Notes under the pieces: generated by a model
Databases searched by the model: none
The model's input: the letters and a program-made list of their open reading frames with translations, nothing else
What the model was told of the DNA's origin: nothing
Assembly (NCBI RefSeq): GCF_027922425.1
Contig: NZ_BSFQ01000060.1
Location: forward strand, 1 to 33,134
DNA: 33,134 nt
Source: Pseudonocardia halophobica
GTDB lineage: Bacteria; Actinomycetota; Actinomycetes; Mycobacteriales; Pseudonocardiaceae
Direction of reading: 5' to 3'
Position numbers and translations under genes: made by a program
Shown here: in pieces, positions 6,993 through 13,848 of the stretch
Layout: every line of letters starts with the position of its first letter
How positions within the stretch are numbered: position 1 is the first letter of the stretch

Positions 6993-8018
6993 TCAGCCGA
7001 AGAAGACCTCCGCCTCGGCGTAGAGCGCGGGGTCGACCGTCTTGAGCCGCTTGGTCGCCTCGAGCAGCGGGACCATCACGATGTCGGTGCCGCGCAGGGC
7101 CGCCATCGTGCCCCACTCCCCGGCCTCGACGGCGTCGATGGCGTGCAGGCCGAAGCGGGTGGCGAGCCAGCGGTCCCGTGCCGTGGGCGTGCCGCCGCGC
7201 TGGACGTGCCCGAGCACGGTCGTGCGGGCCTCCTTGCCGGTGCGGCGCTCGATCTCGTGCGCCAGCCAGTCGCCGACCCCGCCGAGCCGCGCGTGCCCGA
7301 ACGCGTCCTTCTGCGCGCTCTGCAGCACCTCCGCGCCGCCGATCGGCATCGCGCCCTCGGACACGACGATGATCGACGCGTAGCGGTCCCGGAAGCGGCT
7401 CTCCACCCACGCCTCGACGCGGTCCATGTCGAAGGGCTGCTCGGGGATGAGGATGCCGTTGGCGCCGCCCGCCAGGCCCGCGTGCAGCGCGATCCACCCC
7501 GCGTGCCGGCCCATGACCTCGACGATCAGCACGCGGTGGTGCGACTCGGCCGTGGTGTGCAGGCGGTCGATCGCCTCCATGGCGATGGAGACCGCCGTGT
7601 CGAAGCCGAACGTGTAGTCGGTGCCGCCCAGGTCGTTGTCGATCGTCTTGGGCACGCCGACGACCCGCACCCCGTCGTCGTGCAGCCTGGTCGCGACGCC
7701 GAGGGTGTCCTCGCCCCCGATCGCGATCAGCGCGTCGACGCCCTGCGCCTCGAGCGTCTCGCGGATCCGGGCCACGCCGTCGTCGATCGCGAAGGGGTTG
7801 GTCCGGGAGGAGCCGAGGATCGTGCCGCCCCGGGGGAGCAGGCCGCGGACGTCCGGCACGCCGAGCGGCCGGACGTCGCCCTCGAGGACGCCACGCCAGC
7901 CGTCGCGGAACCCGACGAACTCGTGCCCGTACGCCGCCGCGCCCTTGCGGACGATCGCCCGCAGCACGGCGTTCAGACCGGGGCAGTCGCCCCCGCCGGT
8001 CAGGACCCCGACACGCAT
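6993..8018 (-). CDS. pfp: 6-phosphofructokinase, probably pyrophosphate-dependent
   Basis: The 341-aa product phosphorylates fructose 6-phosphate in glycolysis. The N-terminal phosphate loop reads TGGGDCPGLNAV (residues 7-18). The phosphoryl-donor site reads GGEDT (101-105), with Asp at 104, followed by PKTIDND (123-129) with Lys at 124. Asp at 104 together with Lys at 124 is the residue pair of pyrophosphate-using enzymes, whereas ATP-using actinobacterial enzymes have Gly at 104. The substrate block EVMGRHAGWIAL and the C-terminal LGHVQRGGTPTARDR are intact. The start ATG at 8018 has GGAGG eight bases upstream. A longer upstream open frame is only read-through of non-coding DNA. A TAACAT -10-like box lies at 8057-8062 on the minus strand. 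Confidence 0.93.
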   Translation of the reverse strand: MRVGVLTGGGDCPGLNAVLRAIVRKGAAAYGHEFVGFRDGWRGVLEGDVRPLGVPDVRGLLPRGGTILGSSRTNPFAIDDGVARIRETLEAQGVDALIAIGGEDTLGVATRLHDDGVRVVGVPKTIDNDLGGTDYTFGFDTAVSIAMEAIDRLHTTAESHHRVLIVEVMGRHAGWIALHAGLAGGANGILIPEQPFDMDRVEAWVESRFRDRYASIIVVSEGAMPIGGAEVLQSAQKDAFGHARLGGVGDWLAHEIERRTGKEARTTVLGHVQRGGTPTARDRWLATRFGLHAIDAVEAGEWGTMAALRGTDIVMVPLLEATKRLKTVDPALYAEAEVFFG

Positions 8019-8141
8019 GGCGGGCCTCCGATCTCCATCGATGCAGAAACGCGCCGATGTTACCGTCGTCACGAGAGCGCGGCCGGGTGGGTCCGGGCAC
8101 CCGGGGGACCCGCGGTTCGGGCCCCGGGGCCGGGGGTACCG

Positions 8142-8621
8142 ATGGGCATGAGCACGACGAACGCCGTCTCCTCCGACGCCGTCTCCCGTTCCGTCGACGC
8201 CGCCCACTCCCGTCCCGAGGGCGCCTCGGACGAGCTGGTGGCGGCGGCCGGCAAGTTCTCCGAGATGCTCGAGCGGATCGAGCGCGCGCGCGGTGCCCTC
8301 TACGAGTTCCACCAGCTCATGGGCGGGGCGGACGCGATGCTCGACGACGTCGTGGAGCAGCTGCGCGAGTGCGGCCAGCCGGCGTGGGCCGAGCGCATCG
8401 AGACCGAGCTGATCGGCCGCAACGCGATCGAGGGCCGGTGGAGCTTCCAGATCGTCGAGGACTTCGACGACAACTACTACACCCCGCTCAAGGACACCGA
8501 GCGCGCGCTGCGCGACGACCTCATGGAGGGGCGCCGGCACGTCTTCGAGGCCGAGATGAAGCAGAGCCGTCGCACCCACGGCCACCCCCACCACACCGCC
8601 ACCCCGGACTCGGAGGACTGA
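8142..8621 (+). CDS. Conserved hypothetical protein, about 159 aa
   Basis: The gene is divergent from the phosphofructokinase gene. The product starts MGMSTTNAV, and either ATG (8142 or 8148) is possible. GGGGG at 8132-8136 favours 8142. After a Ser/Ala-rich N-terminus comes a helical region (ELVAAAGKFSEMLERIERAR, ALYEFHQLMGGADAMLDDVV, LRECGQPAWAERIETELIGR) and then FQIVEDFDDNYYTPLKDTER. The tail is His-rich (RRTHGHPHHTATPDSED). It is a soluble, acidic, mainly helical protein without signal peptide or membrane segment. It looks like a conserved actinobacterial protein of unknown function. Codon bias is typical of real genes here. Confidence 0.75.
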   Translation: MGMSTTNAVSSDAVSRSVDAAHSRPEGASDELVAAAGKFSEMLERIERARGALYEFHQLMGGADAMLDDVVEQLRECGQPAWAERIETELIGRNAIEGRWSFQIVEDFDDNYYTPLKDTERALRDDLMEGRRHVFEAEMKQSRRTHGHPHHTATPDSED

Positions 8622-8639
8622 GGCGGAGGCGGCCTCCGT

Positions 8640-8839
8640 CCTCCTGGGGTCTTCGTCACGTTCGACACGTACTTCGGCGAGGTCCTGGGCGCCGTGCTCG
8701 ACCGGCGCGGTGTGCTGGTGCGCTGGGGCGACCCGATCCTGCCCCCTGGCCGGACGGACCGGGCACCCAGCCGCGGCCCGCGGTCGTGAACATCTGGCAC
8801 GAGGGCGAGGACGGCCGCCCGGCCCGCATCGGGGTCTGA
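8640..8839 (+). pseudogene. Possible gene remnant split over two frames
   Basis: From about 8649 one frame reads FVTFDTYFGEVLGAVLDRRG and then VLVRWGDPILPP, which looks protein-like. It ends at a TGA near 8786-8788. Another frame reads PAVVNIWHEGEDGRPARIGV and stops at 8837-8839. Joining them would need a frameshift between about 8740 and 8775. There is no convincing start or ribosome site. I read it as a degraded small gene, but chance cannot be excluded in DNA this GC-rich. Confidence 0.3.
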
Positions 8840-8858
8840 CGTTCCCGCAGCTCAACCC

Positions 8859-8902
8859 CTGTGAGTGGCGATAGTCGCCAGAGCGACTATCGCCACTCAC
8901 AG
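8859..8902. repeat. 40-nt palindromic repeat, copy B (20-bp stem)
   Basis: The core arms 8861-8878 (GTGAGTGGCGATAGTCGC) and 8883-8900 are exact reverse complements around a four-base loop. The flanks CT and AG extend the stem to 20 bp. It ends two bases from the stop codon (8904-8906) of the minus-strand M15-like gene. It shares the CCCCT left flank with the copies at 4511 and 18607. Confidence 0.92.
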
Positions 8903-8903
8903 C

Positions 8904-9707
8904 TCAGGTGCAGAGGTCGGGGTCGGGCTCGCCGGAGCCCGCGGAGCCCTCGAACGACACGTGCACGTGGTCGAAGTGGTTCTCCGTGGCGTTGCCCCGG
9001 TTCTCCATCGACTCCCAGCCGTCGCCGTAGTTGATCCGCTGTTCCCAGATCACGTACGAGATGCCGAGGGCCTCGCGGTTGGCGAGGGCGCAGGCGGCGA
9101 TCCGGTCGCCGTGCGCGCCGGTCGTCATCAGGTCGAGGGCCTTGCCGGTGGGGTGGTCGGAGACGCGGCCGCGGCCGGCGACGCCTATGAGGTCCGGCTG
9201 GTCGTAGAGGCAGGAGAGGAACCGGGCGGCGTCGCGGACCCACGGCTTCACGGCGCCGAGCTCGGACAGGTCGACCGCGCAGTGCGTGCGGGCCTCGCGG
9301 GCCAGCCGCTCCTCCTCGGCACGCCGGGCGGCGTCGTTGAGCCCCGCGGACTTCAGCAGGTTCTCTGCGGCGACGAGCCCGGGCGGGTCGGCCTCGCGAC
9401 GGACCGGCAGGACGCTCGCCGCGAGGGCGGCGCCGTCGGCGGCGAACAGCTCGTCGTCGACGACGTCGGCCGACGCCAGGCCCACCTCGGTCGCGTTCAC
9501 CGCGGCGGACGGCGCCGTGCCCAGCAGCGACGCCGCCGGCGCGACCACGGCCAGCGCGCCGCCCGTGACCGCGGCGGCGGTGGCGCCGCGACGCAACGCC
9601 TGACGGCGGGTGCGGGGCGACGGGGCGCCGGCGCGCGCGAGCAGCCGGCGTACGTCGACCGTCCCGCGACCGGGCGCGCCCGCGGCGGGGGAGCGGTGCC
9701 GCGACAC
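8904..9707 (-). CDS. Exported M15-like (ARB_07466-like) C-terminal domain protein, paralogue 1
   Basis: The 267-aa product begins at a GTG with AGGA four bases upstream. The N-terminus has a twin-arginine-like stretch, RTRRQALRRGATAAAVTGG, then a hydrophobic segment ending near residue 65, so export is likely. The C-terminal domain carries LGAVKPWV, VSDHPTGKALDLM, ALGISYVIWEQRINYGDGW and FDHVHVSFE. The SDHPxGxAxD and DHVHVS pieces resemble the zinc ligands of the M15/VanY peptidase fold, which suggests a peptidoglycan-active or cell-wall-binding protein. Four Cys residues at matching positions in the paralogue at 11009-11845 suggest two disulfides. The catalytic base normally found in true carboxypeptidases is not obvious, so activity is uncertain. 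A TACATT -10-like box lies at 9813-9818. Confidence 0.8.
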   Translation of the reverse strand: MSRHRSPAAGAPGRGTVDVRRLLARAGAPSPRTRRQALRRGATAAAVTGGALAVVAPAASLLGTAPSAAVNATEVGLASADVVDDELFAADGAALAASVLPVRREADPPGLVAAENLLKSAGLNDAARRAEEERLAREARTHCAVDLSELGAVKPWVRDAARFLSCLYDQPDLIGVAGRGRVSDHPTGKALDLMTTGAHGDRIAACALANREALGISYVIWEQRINYGDGWESMENRGNATENHFDHVHVSFEGSAGSGEPDPDLCT

Positions 9708-9849
9708 GTCCTGCCTTCTCGGTGCGAGGCCCGGGCGGACCGCCGGTGCGGGGACACCGGGCGGAGGGTCTCCGGGTCCGTCGGGGGAACCGGGCCGTCG
9801 CGTCGTGTCCAGAATGTAGCGGAGAGGTCACGAATCGCCGGGTATCGGT

Positions 9850-9864
9850 GACTCACCGTGAGTC
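9850..9864. repeat. Short palindrome GACTCAC-C-GTGAGTC
   Basis: A 7-bp perfect inverted repeat with one central base lies in the 190-base gap between two minus-strand genes, about 33 bases past the DUF3616 stop. It could be an operator for the downstream exported-protein gene or a weak hairpin. It shares the GTGAGT word with the 40-nt repeats but is not a copy of them. Confidence 0.4.
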
Positions 9865-9896
9865 GTGCGTGCCCGCGCGCGCGGCGAGCGGTCGGC

Positions 9897-10976
9897 TCAC
9901 CCGTCGAGCGCCACGATGTCCGCGAGCACCGACGACGGCGTCGGCCGACGGTCCGGCGCGGGGCTGTCGTGCACCACCAGCAGCCGTGCGGGACCCGGTC
10001 CGGGCAGCAGCGAGATGCCCTCGGCGTGGTCCTCGCCCTGCCCGTGCGGGAGCGCGCCGAGCAGCGGGAGCCGGTCGCGGCGGATCAGCTCGCTGCCGCC
10101 CGACGCCGCCGCGTCCCGCCAGCGGTGGAGCCGCACCGGGCCGGACAGCGCCATGCTCGGTCCGGCGAGGACGAGCAGGTCGTCGCCGTGCGGGCAGAGG
10201 TCGCGCACGCCCAGTCCGCCCAGGTCGAGCAGGTGGGTCCGGTACCGCTCGCCGCCCCAGAAGGCACCGAGGACGAGGCGGCCGTCGTCGGTCGGGTCCG
10301 GCTGCGGGAGCAGCTCGAGGACCACCGCCCAGCCGCGCAGCACCGGTCCCCGCAGCCCGACGTAGACGGAGTCGCCGAGCACGGCCAGGCCCTCGACGTC
10401 GAACCCGTTGTCCTTGCCCGGCACCGCGAGGAACGGGCCGAGCCGCGGGTCGTCGGCGAGCAGGTCCGCCAGGCCGACGCTGCCGGGTGCGCCGACCACC
10501 GCGGAACAGACGCCCGCCGCCGTGCGCAGCCGCAACTCGGGCGGCCCTTCGGTGTAGGTCTCGACGGCCAGCCGTGCGAGCACGTACCGGTTCTCCTCGC
10601 GGCGTACCTTCGACAGCCGCTTGAGAGCCTTGGTGACGTCGTCGTGCGGCCGGACGCGGCGGCGCTTGAGGCTGTGCGAGCCGATCGCCCACAGGAAGCC
10701 GCCGGACCGCGCGAGCCCCTCGACGTCCGCCTCCTGCTCCGGCGGACCGGGCAGCCGGACCAGCTCGGCGAGCGGGAACGTGACGGGCTTGTCGGCCACG
10801 GCGAGCCCGTGGTCGAACTCGAGCCGCTCGATGGTGGCGGTCTCGTCGCCGGCCAGCCACAGCGTGGACCCCTCGACCCGCACGGCCGAGAGGTTCACGT
10901 GGTTGCCCGAGCGGACGGTGTCGCCCGCGAACCGGAGCTCGACCTGCCGTTCGAGCCGGAGGAGACCTGCGTCCAT
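9897..10976 (-). CDS. DUF3616 domain protein (beta-propeller-like)
   Basis: The 359-aa soluble product matches DUF3616 features. The N-terminal part reads NLSAVRVEGSTLWLAGDETA, then ADVEGLARSGGFLWAIGSHS followed by a basic KRRRVRP stretch. Further on come FDVEGLAVLGDSVYVGLRGP, LCPHGDDLLVLAGPSMALSG and HAEGISLL. The repeated D-x-E-G-L motifs suggest propeller-like blades. There is no signal peptide, and function is not established for the family. The ATG is only six bases after a TAGAAC box, and its GGAGG directly touches the start codon, which suggests leaderless translation rather than Shine-Dalgarno use. It lies between two paralogous exported M15-like genes on the same strand. Confidence 0.82.
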   Translation of the reverse strand: MDAGLLRLERQVELRFAGDTVRSGNHVNLSAVRVEGSTLWLAGDETATIERLEFDHGLAVADKPVTFPLAELVRLPGPPEQEADVEGLARSGGFLWAIGSHSLKRRRVRPHDDVTKALKRLSKVRREENRYVLARLAVETYTEGPPELRLRTAAGVCSAVVGAPGSVGLADLLADDPRLGPFLAVPGKDNGFDVEGLAVLGDSVYVGLRGPVLRGWAVVLELLPQPDPTDDGRLVLGAFWGGERYRTHLLDLGGLGVRDLCPHGDDLLVLAGPSMALSGPVRLHRWRDAAASGGSELIRRDRLPLLGALPHGQGEDHAEGISLLPGPGPARLLVVHDSPAPDRRPTPSSVLADIVALDG

Positions 10977-10982
10977 CCTCCA

Positions 10983-10988
10983 GTTCTA
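10983..10988 (-). promoter_or_regulatory. Candidate -10 box for a leaderless DUF3616 transcript
   Basis: TAGAAC on the minus strand is followed by exactly six bases and then the ATG. This repeats the geometry seen upstream of argS, the HTH-cupin gene, the DinB-like gene and the GAF-PAS gene. No clear -35 is visible. Confidence 0.35.
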
Positions 10989-11008
10989 CCGCTGAGGCGG
11001 GCTCGAGG

Positions 11009-11845
11009 TCAGCAGGTCGCCGGGCGCCCGGAGGGCGCCGAGCTCTCGAACGACACGTGCACGTGGTCCTCGTGGTTGGCCGTGGGGCTGCCGCGATCCT
11101 CCATGGCCTGCCAGCCGCTGCCGTAGTTGATCTGCTGCTGCCAGATCACGTAGCTGATGCCGAGGGACTGCATGTTCTGCAGCGCGCAGTCCGCGATCGC
11201 GTCGCCGCTCGCCTTGCCGACCATGAAGTCCGCCGCGAGGCCGGACGGGTGGTCCGAGGCGTTGCCCCGGCTGCCCACGCCGAGCGTCTGCGGCCGGCCG
11301 AACTGGCAGCCCAGGAACTCGACGGCGTCGGACACCCACGGCTTCACCGCGCCGAGGCTCGCGGTGCTCATGCCGCAGGAGGTGCTGCCCGAGCTCGTCT
11401 GCAGCGTGCGGCCGGCGAGCGCCTGCTTCGCACGGTCCTCGGCGGCCGACGCTTCCGCGGCCGCCTCCTCCTTCTTCCGCTCGACCTCGGCCGTGGCGTG
11501 CTCGCCCGCGATCCGGGCGGCGTCGGCCAGCGCGGTCATCTCGACGACGGGTGCCTCCCGCTGCGTCGGGATCGCGGGGGCGGGCACGGCCTCGGCGGCG
11601 AGCCGTGCCTCGGGCGACGCGCTCGTGGGGAGCGCGGCGTCGACGGATCCCGCCAGTGGGGCGGCGGCCGCGATCACGGCGACGACGCCGCCCGCGGCGA
11701 GTGCGAGCGCGGACCCGTGACGGACGGGACCGGGGACCGACCGGACCGCGTCCCCCACCCCTGCGCGACGACGCCGTGGGGAGCTCGGCGCCGGCTGCTG
11801 GTGGGGGATCGCGGAGCGGCCTCGTGGGGAGCGATGCCGGGCCAC
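11009..11845 (-). CDS. Exported M15-like (ARB_07466-like) C-terminal domain protein with coiled coil, paralogue 2
   Basis: The 278-aa product starts at a GTG with GAGG about six bases upstream. A basic N-terminus (SSPRRRRAGVG) precedes a hydrophobic Ala/Val segment around residues 45-65, a likely signal anchor. A charged helical stretch, ATAEVERKKEEAAAEASAAE, then predicts a coiled coil. The C-terminal domain parallels paralogue 1: LGAVKPWVSDAVEFLGCQFG, ASDHPSGLAADFMVG, SLGISYVIWQQQINYGSGW and HEDHVHVSFESSA. The coiled coil plus this domain recalls secreted peptidoglycan-associated factors. Activity on the wall is inferred from the fold-like motifs only. It ends with Cys just before the stop. 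Confidence 0.82.
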   Translation of the reverse strand: MARHRSPRGRSAIPHQQPAPSSPRRRRAGVGDAVRSVPGPVRHGSALALAAGGVVAVIAAAAPLAGSVDAALPTSASPEARLAAEAVPAPAIPTQREAPVVEMTALADAARIAGEHATAEVERKKEEAAAEASAAEDRAKQALAGRTLQTSSGSTSCGMSTASLGAVKPWVSDAVEFLGCQFGRPQTLGVGSRGNASDHPSGLAADFMVGKASGDAIADCALQNMQSLGISYVIWQQQINYGSGWQAMEDRGSPTANHEDHVHVSFESSAPSGRPATC

Positions 11846-12782
11846 AACGACCTCTCGTGTTCAGCTGTCGGACGGCGACCGGGCCGCGGGCGGTCCGAAG
11901 GGGATCGACCCTGCTGGGGAGGCGGGCGTTCGGGGCGCCCAGGGCCGTTCGTGATCGTTCCGTGATCCGGTCGCGACCGACGCTAGGGGCTTCCGGCCCG
12001 GCCTATGCGCGGAGGTTGCTCCTGCTGAGACGATCGGATCGGGCGGAGCGACGAACGGCCGTTCGGGTGGTGTCGGTCTCGCCGGGCGGTCGGCGCGTGG
12101 CTGCGTTCACAGGTGCGGTGCCGTTCGGCGCGCCGTTCGCGACGGCTGCGGTAGGGCTTCCACCGAACGACCGGTCCGGACGGGTGTGGGGCGCCTCCGT
12201 CTGGACCAGCGTCCTAAGTGGAGGGGTGCGTGTGGACCGGCCCCTGTGGGCAGAGCTCGTGTGACGGCGGCCGCGGTGGAAGTCCGGCTCGGGTGTCCGG
12301 ATCGATCCGTCCTGACCATGATCTGCGTTCGCGTGCGCTCGAGGCTGTCGGGCGAGCCGTGCCTGCACGCTGCCGGCGGAGATAGGCAGGGGTGTCGGGC
12401 TGGATCCGCGTTCGAGTGCGCTTGTGGCTGCTGGACGAGCCGTGCATGCCCGCAGCCGGCGATCATGGGCGGGCGCTGGGTCGGATCCGCGACTGCGTGC
12501 GCTGCAGGCTGCCGAACGAGCCGAGCGTGCACGGAGCTGACGATCATGGGGCGGCGTGGCCGGCCTTGCCTTCCCGCGATCACCGGTGATCAGCGAACGG
12601 GTGCGCTCAGGGCCGGTGAGTCGACCTTCTCCGCACGTCGACGGTGATCATCGGTGGCGGCGGTCCGGGAGGTCGCCGCCCCGGGACGGCCTCGGGAATC
12701 ATGCCGCGAGACGATCGGCCGGACGGTCCGAGGGGCACCCGCGTGTGGCGGGAGGACCCTCGGGCGGTCCGTGCGGGCGGCC
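11846..12782. other. 0.9-kb non-coding stretch with no convincing gene
   Basis: Open frames cross this stretch on both strands, but none has a ribosome site, the G/C-biased third codon position of the neighbours, or protein-like composition. The proximal part presumably holds the promoter of the gene ending at 11009. It contains a perfect 14-base palindrome, CGAACGGCCGTTCG, at 12052-12065 and three diverged repeats at 12320-12555. Beyond 12560 I see nothing structured. Confidence 0.6.
12320..12555. repeat. Three diverged tandem repeats of about 82 bases
   Basis: Copies begin at about 12320, 12403 and 12484, each with GATCYGCG, then GTGCGCT, GGCTG, CGAGCCG and a GCTG/GCCGG-type tail. The last two end in CGATCATGGG or ACGATCATGGG. 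Identity is partial. On the minus strand they translate as HARLVRQPAAHAVADP-like units, but differing linker lengths and the lack of a start argue against a repeat protein. Confidence 0.6.
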
Positions 12783-13007
12783 TCAGGCCCGGCTGGTGCG
12801 GTGCCGGCCGCCGAGCGTGCCGGGCAGCCCGCCGCGCTGGATGTACTCGGCCTCCTCGGCGACCTCGCGGGTGGCACACGGCCACGCCGCGGCGATGCCC
12901 GACGCCTCGCGGCACTCCCGGCAGTACCCGTGCGGATCGGGGGTGTGCTGCGAGAGCGTGCGCTGCAACAGGTCGGGCATACCGGACAAGATCGACGCAA
13001 GCGCCAC
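12783..13007 (-). CDS. Small Cys-rich protein, 74 aa
   Basis: The start GTG at 13007 is preceded by a full Shine-Dalgarno, AGGAGGTGA. The product contains DPHGYCRECREASG and AAAWPCATREVAEEAEYI. A CxxC pair plus a further WPC Cys and a His resembles the small zinc-ribbon-like proteins common in actinobacteria, where CRxC and WPC are typical. No enzyme activity is implied. The N-terminus (MALASILSGMPDLLQRTLSQ) is an amphipathic helix. The Shine-Dalgarno lies in one arm of a 10-bp inverted repeat that brackets the candidate -10 box, which suggests tight control. Confidence 0.72.
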   Translation of the reverse strand: MALASILSGMPDLLQRTLSQHTPDPHGYCRECREASGIAAAWPCATREVAEEAEYIQRGGLPGTLGGRHRTSRA

Positions 13008-13010
13008 TGA

Positions 13011-13068
13011 CTGTCACCTCCTGGAACTGTGGCCGCGAAGGTAGTGCTCCGACTACGCGAGGTGACAG
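13011..13068. promoter_or_regulatory. Inverted repeat bracketing the promoter of the small Cys-rich gene
   Basis: CTGTCACCTC at 13011-13020 and GAGGTGACAG at 13059-13068 are exact reverse complements 38 bases apart. On the minus strand the lower arm contains the Shine-Dalgarno. TACCTT at 13038-13043 between the arms is a candidate -10. A nested GTAGT/ACTAC repeat (13041-13056) lies beside it. The arrangement could be a looped operator, or a Shine-Dalgarno-masking hairpin if transcription starts further upstream. Confidence 0.45.
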
Positions 13069-13252
13069 CCAGGGTCGTTGCGAACCGGTTAACGGAGGCC
13101 TGCTATCGGCGTACGGACGAGGCGTCCGACGGGCGATCCGTGGGCGGGCGGAATGGTCGGTCGGGGCTCTTGCCGACGGCCCGGCGGGCACTCCGGCGAT
13201 GCTCGGACGGAACCACCCGCTCGGGTCTCCGCACACCCGCTCGGGCGCCGGC

Positions 13253-13831
13253 CTACCGGAACCGCTCCGCCTCCGCCTGAACCCTTCCGCGGTACTCCGC
13301 CCACCACTCTGCGTCGCCGTCGGCGAGGTTGGAGTTGTCCGCGCGGAGGCCGGCGACTCCGTCGATGGTCTCGCGGACGATGTCGGCGTGGCCGGCGTGC
13401 CGGTGCACCTCGGCGACCACATGGACGAGGATCCGGCTCAGGGTGACGGGCCCGGACCACCACGGGACGTAGCCGGGGGAGCCGAGGTCGAGGGCGTCGA
13501 TGGTGGCGTCGGCGTGCGCGTTGGCCGCGTGGAACAGGGCGACGATCTGCGAGCGGGTCTCGCCGGGCAGGGCCCACATGTCGTCGTTGGGCGCGGCGGT
13601 CTCCTCGGCCCACGGCAGCGCTTGCGGGAAGGGCCGGTCGAACACCTCGCCGAAGTACCCCGCGATCACGATCGCGGTGTGCTTGAGGAGCCCGAGCAGG
13701 TTGGTGCCGGTGGGGGTGAGCGGGCGGCGGGCGTCGTACTCGGTGACCCCGTCGAGCTTCCACAGGAGCGCCTCGCGGCCCTGTCGGAAGTAGTGGTGCA
13801 GCTCGGCCTTCGGATCGGGAGCGACCGTCAT
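13253..13831 (-). CDS. DinB/DUF664-family protein (putative mycothiol-dependent enzyme)
   Basis: The 192-aa product has the DinB-like four-helix pattern: N-terminal LHHYFRQGREALLWKLDGVT, then TPTGTNLLGLLKHTAIVIAG with the first metal-type His, and LSRILVHVVAEVHRHAGHAD with the paired His residues before IVRETIDG. In actinobacteria this family includes mycothiol-dependent transferases and isomerases, with metal bound by the three His. The particular substrate is unknown. The ATG has no clear Shine-Dalgarno but is six bases after TAGGAC, which again suggests leaderless translation. No signal peptide is present. Confidence 0.87.
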   Translation of the reverse strand: MTVAPDPKAELHHYFRQGREALLWKLDGVTEYDARRPLTPTGTNLLGLLKHTAIVIAGYFGEVFDRPFPQALPWAEETAAPNDDMWALPGETRSQIVALFHAANAHADATIDALDLGSPGYVPWWSGPVTLSRILVHVVAEVHRHAGHADIVRETIDGVAGLRADNSNLADGDAEWWAEYRGRVQAEAERFR

Positions 13832-13837
13832 GGCGCC

Positions 13838-13843
13838 GTCCTA
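13838..13843 (-). promoter_or_regulatory. Candidate -10 box for a leaderless DinB-like transcript
   Basis: TAGGAC on the minus strand, six bases before the ATG, has the same geometry as the other leaderless candidates in this window. No convincing -35 hexamer is seen. Confidence 0.35.
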
Positions 13844-13848
13844 CCGGT

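Noticed and set aside
12107..12583. 158-codon minus-strand frame with repeated HARLV-QP--H-ADP units
   Set aside because: The repeats are of unequal length with no start or ribosome site, codon bias differs from real genes, and the units reflect DNA-level repeats.
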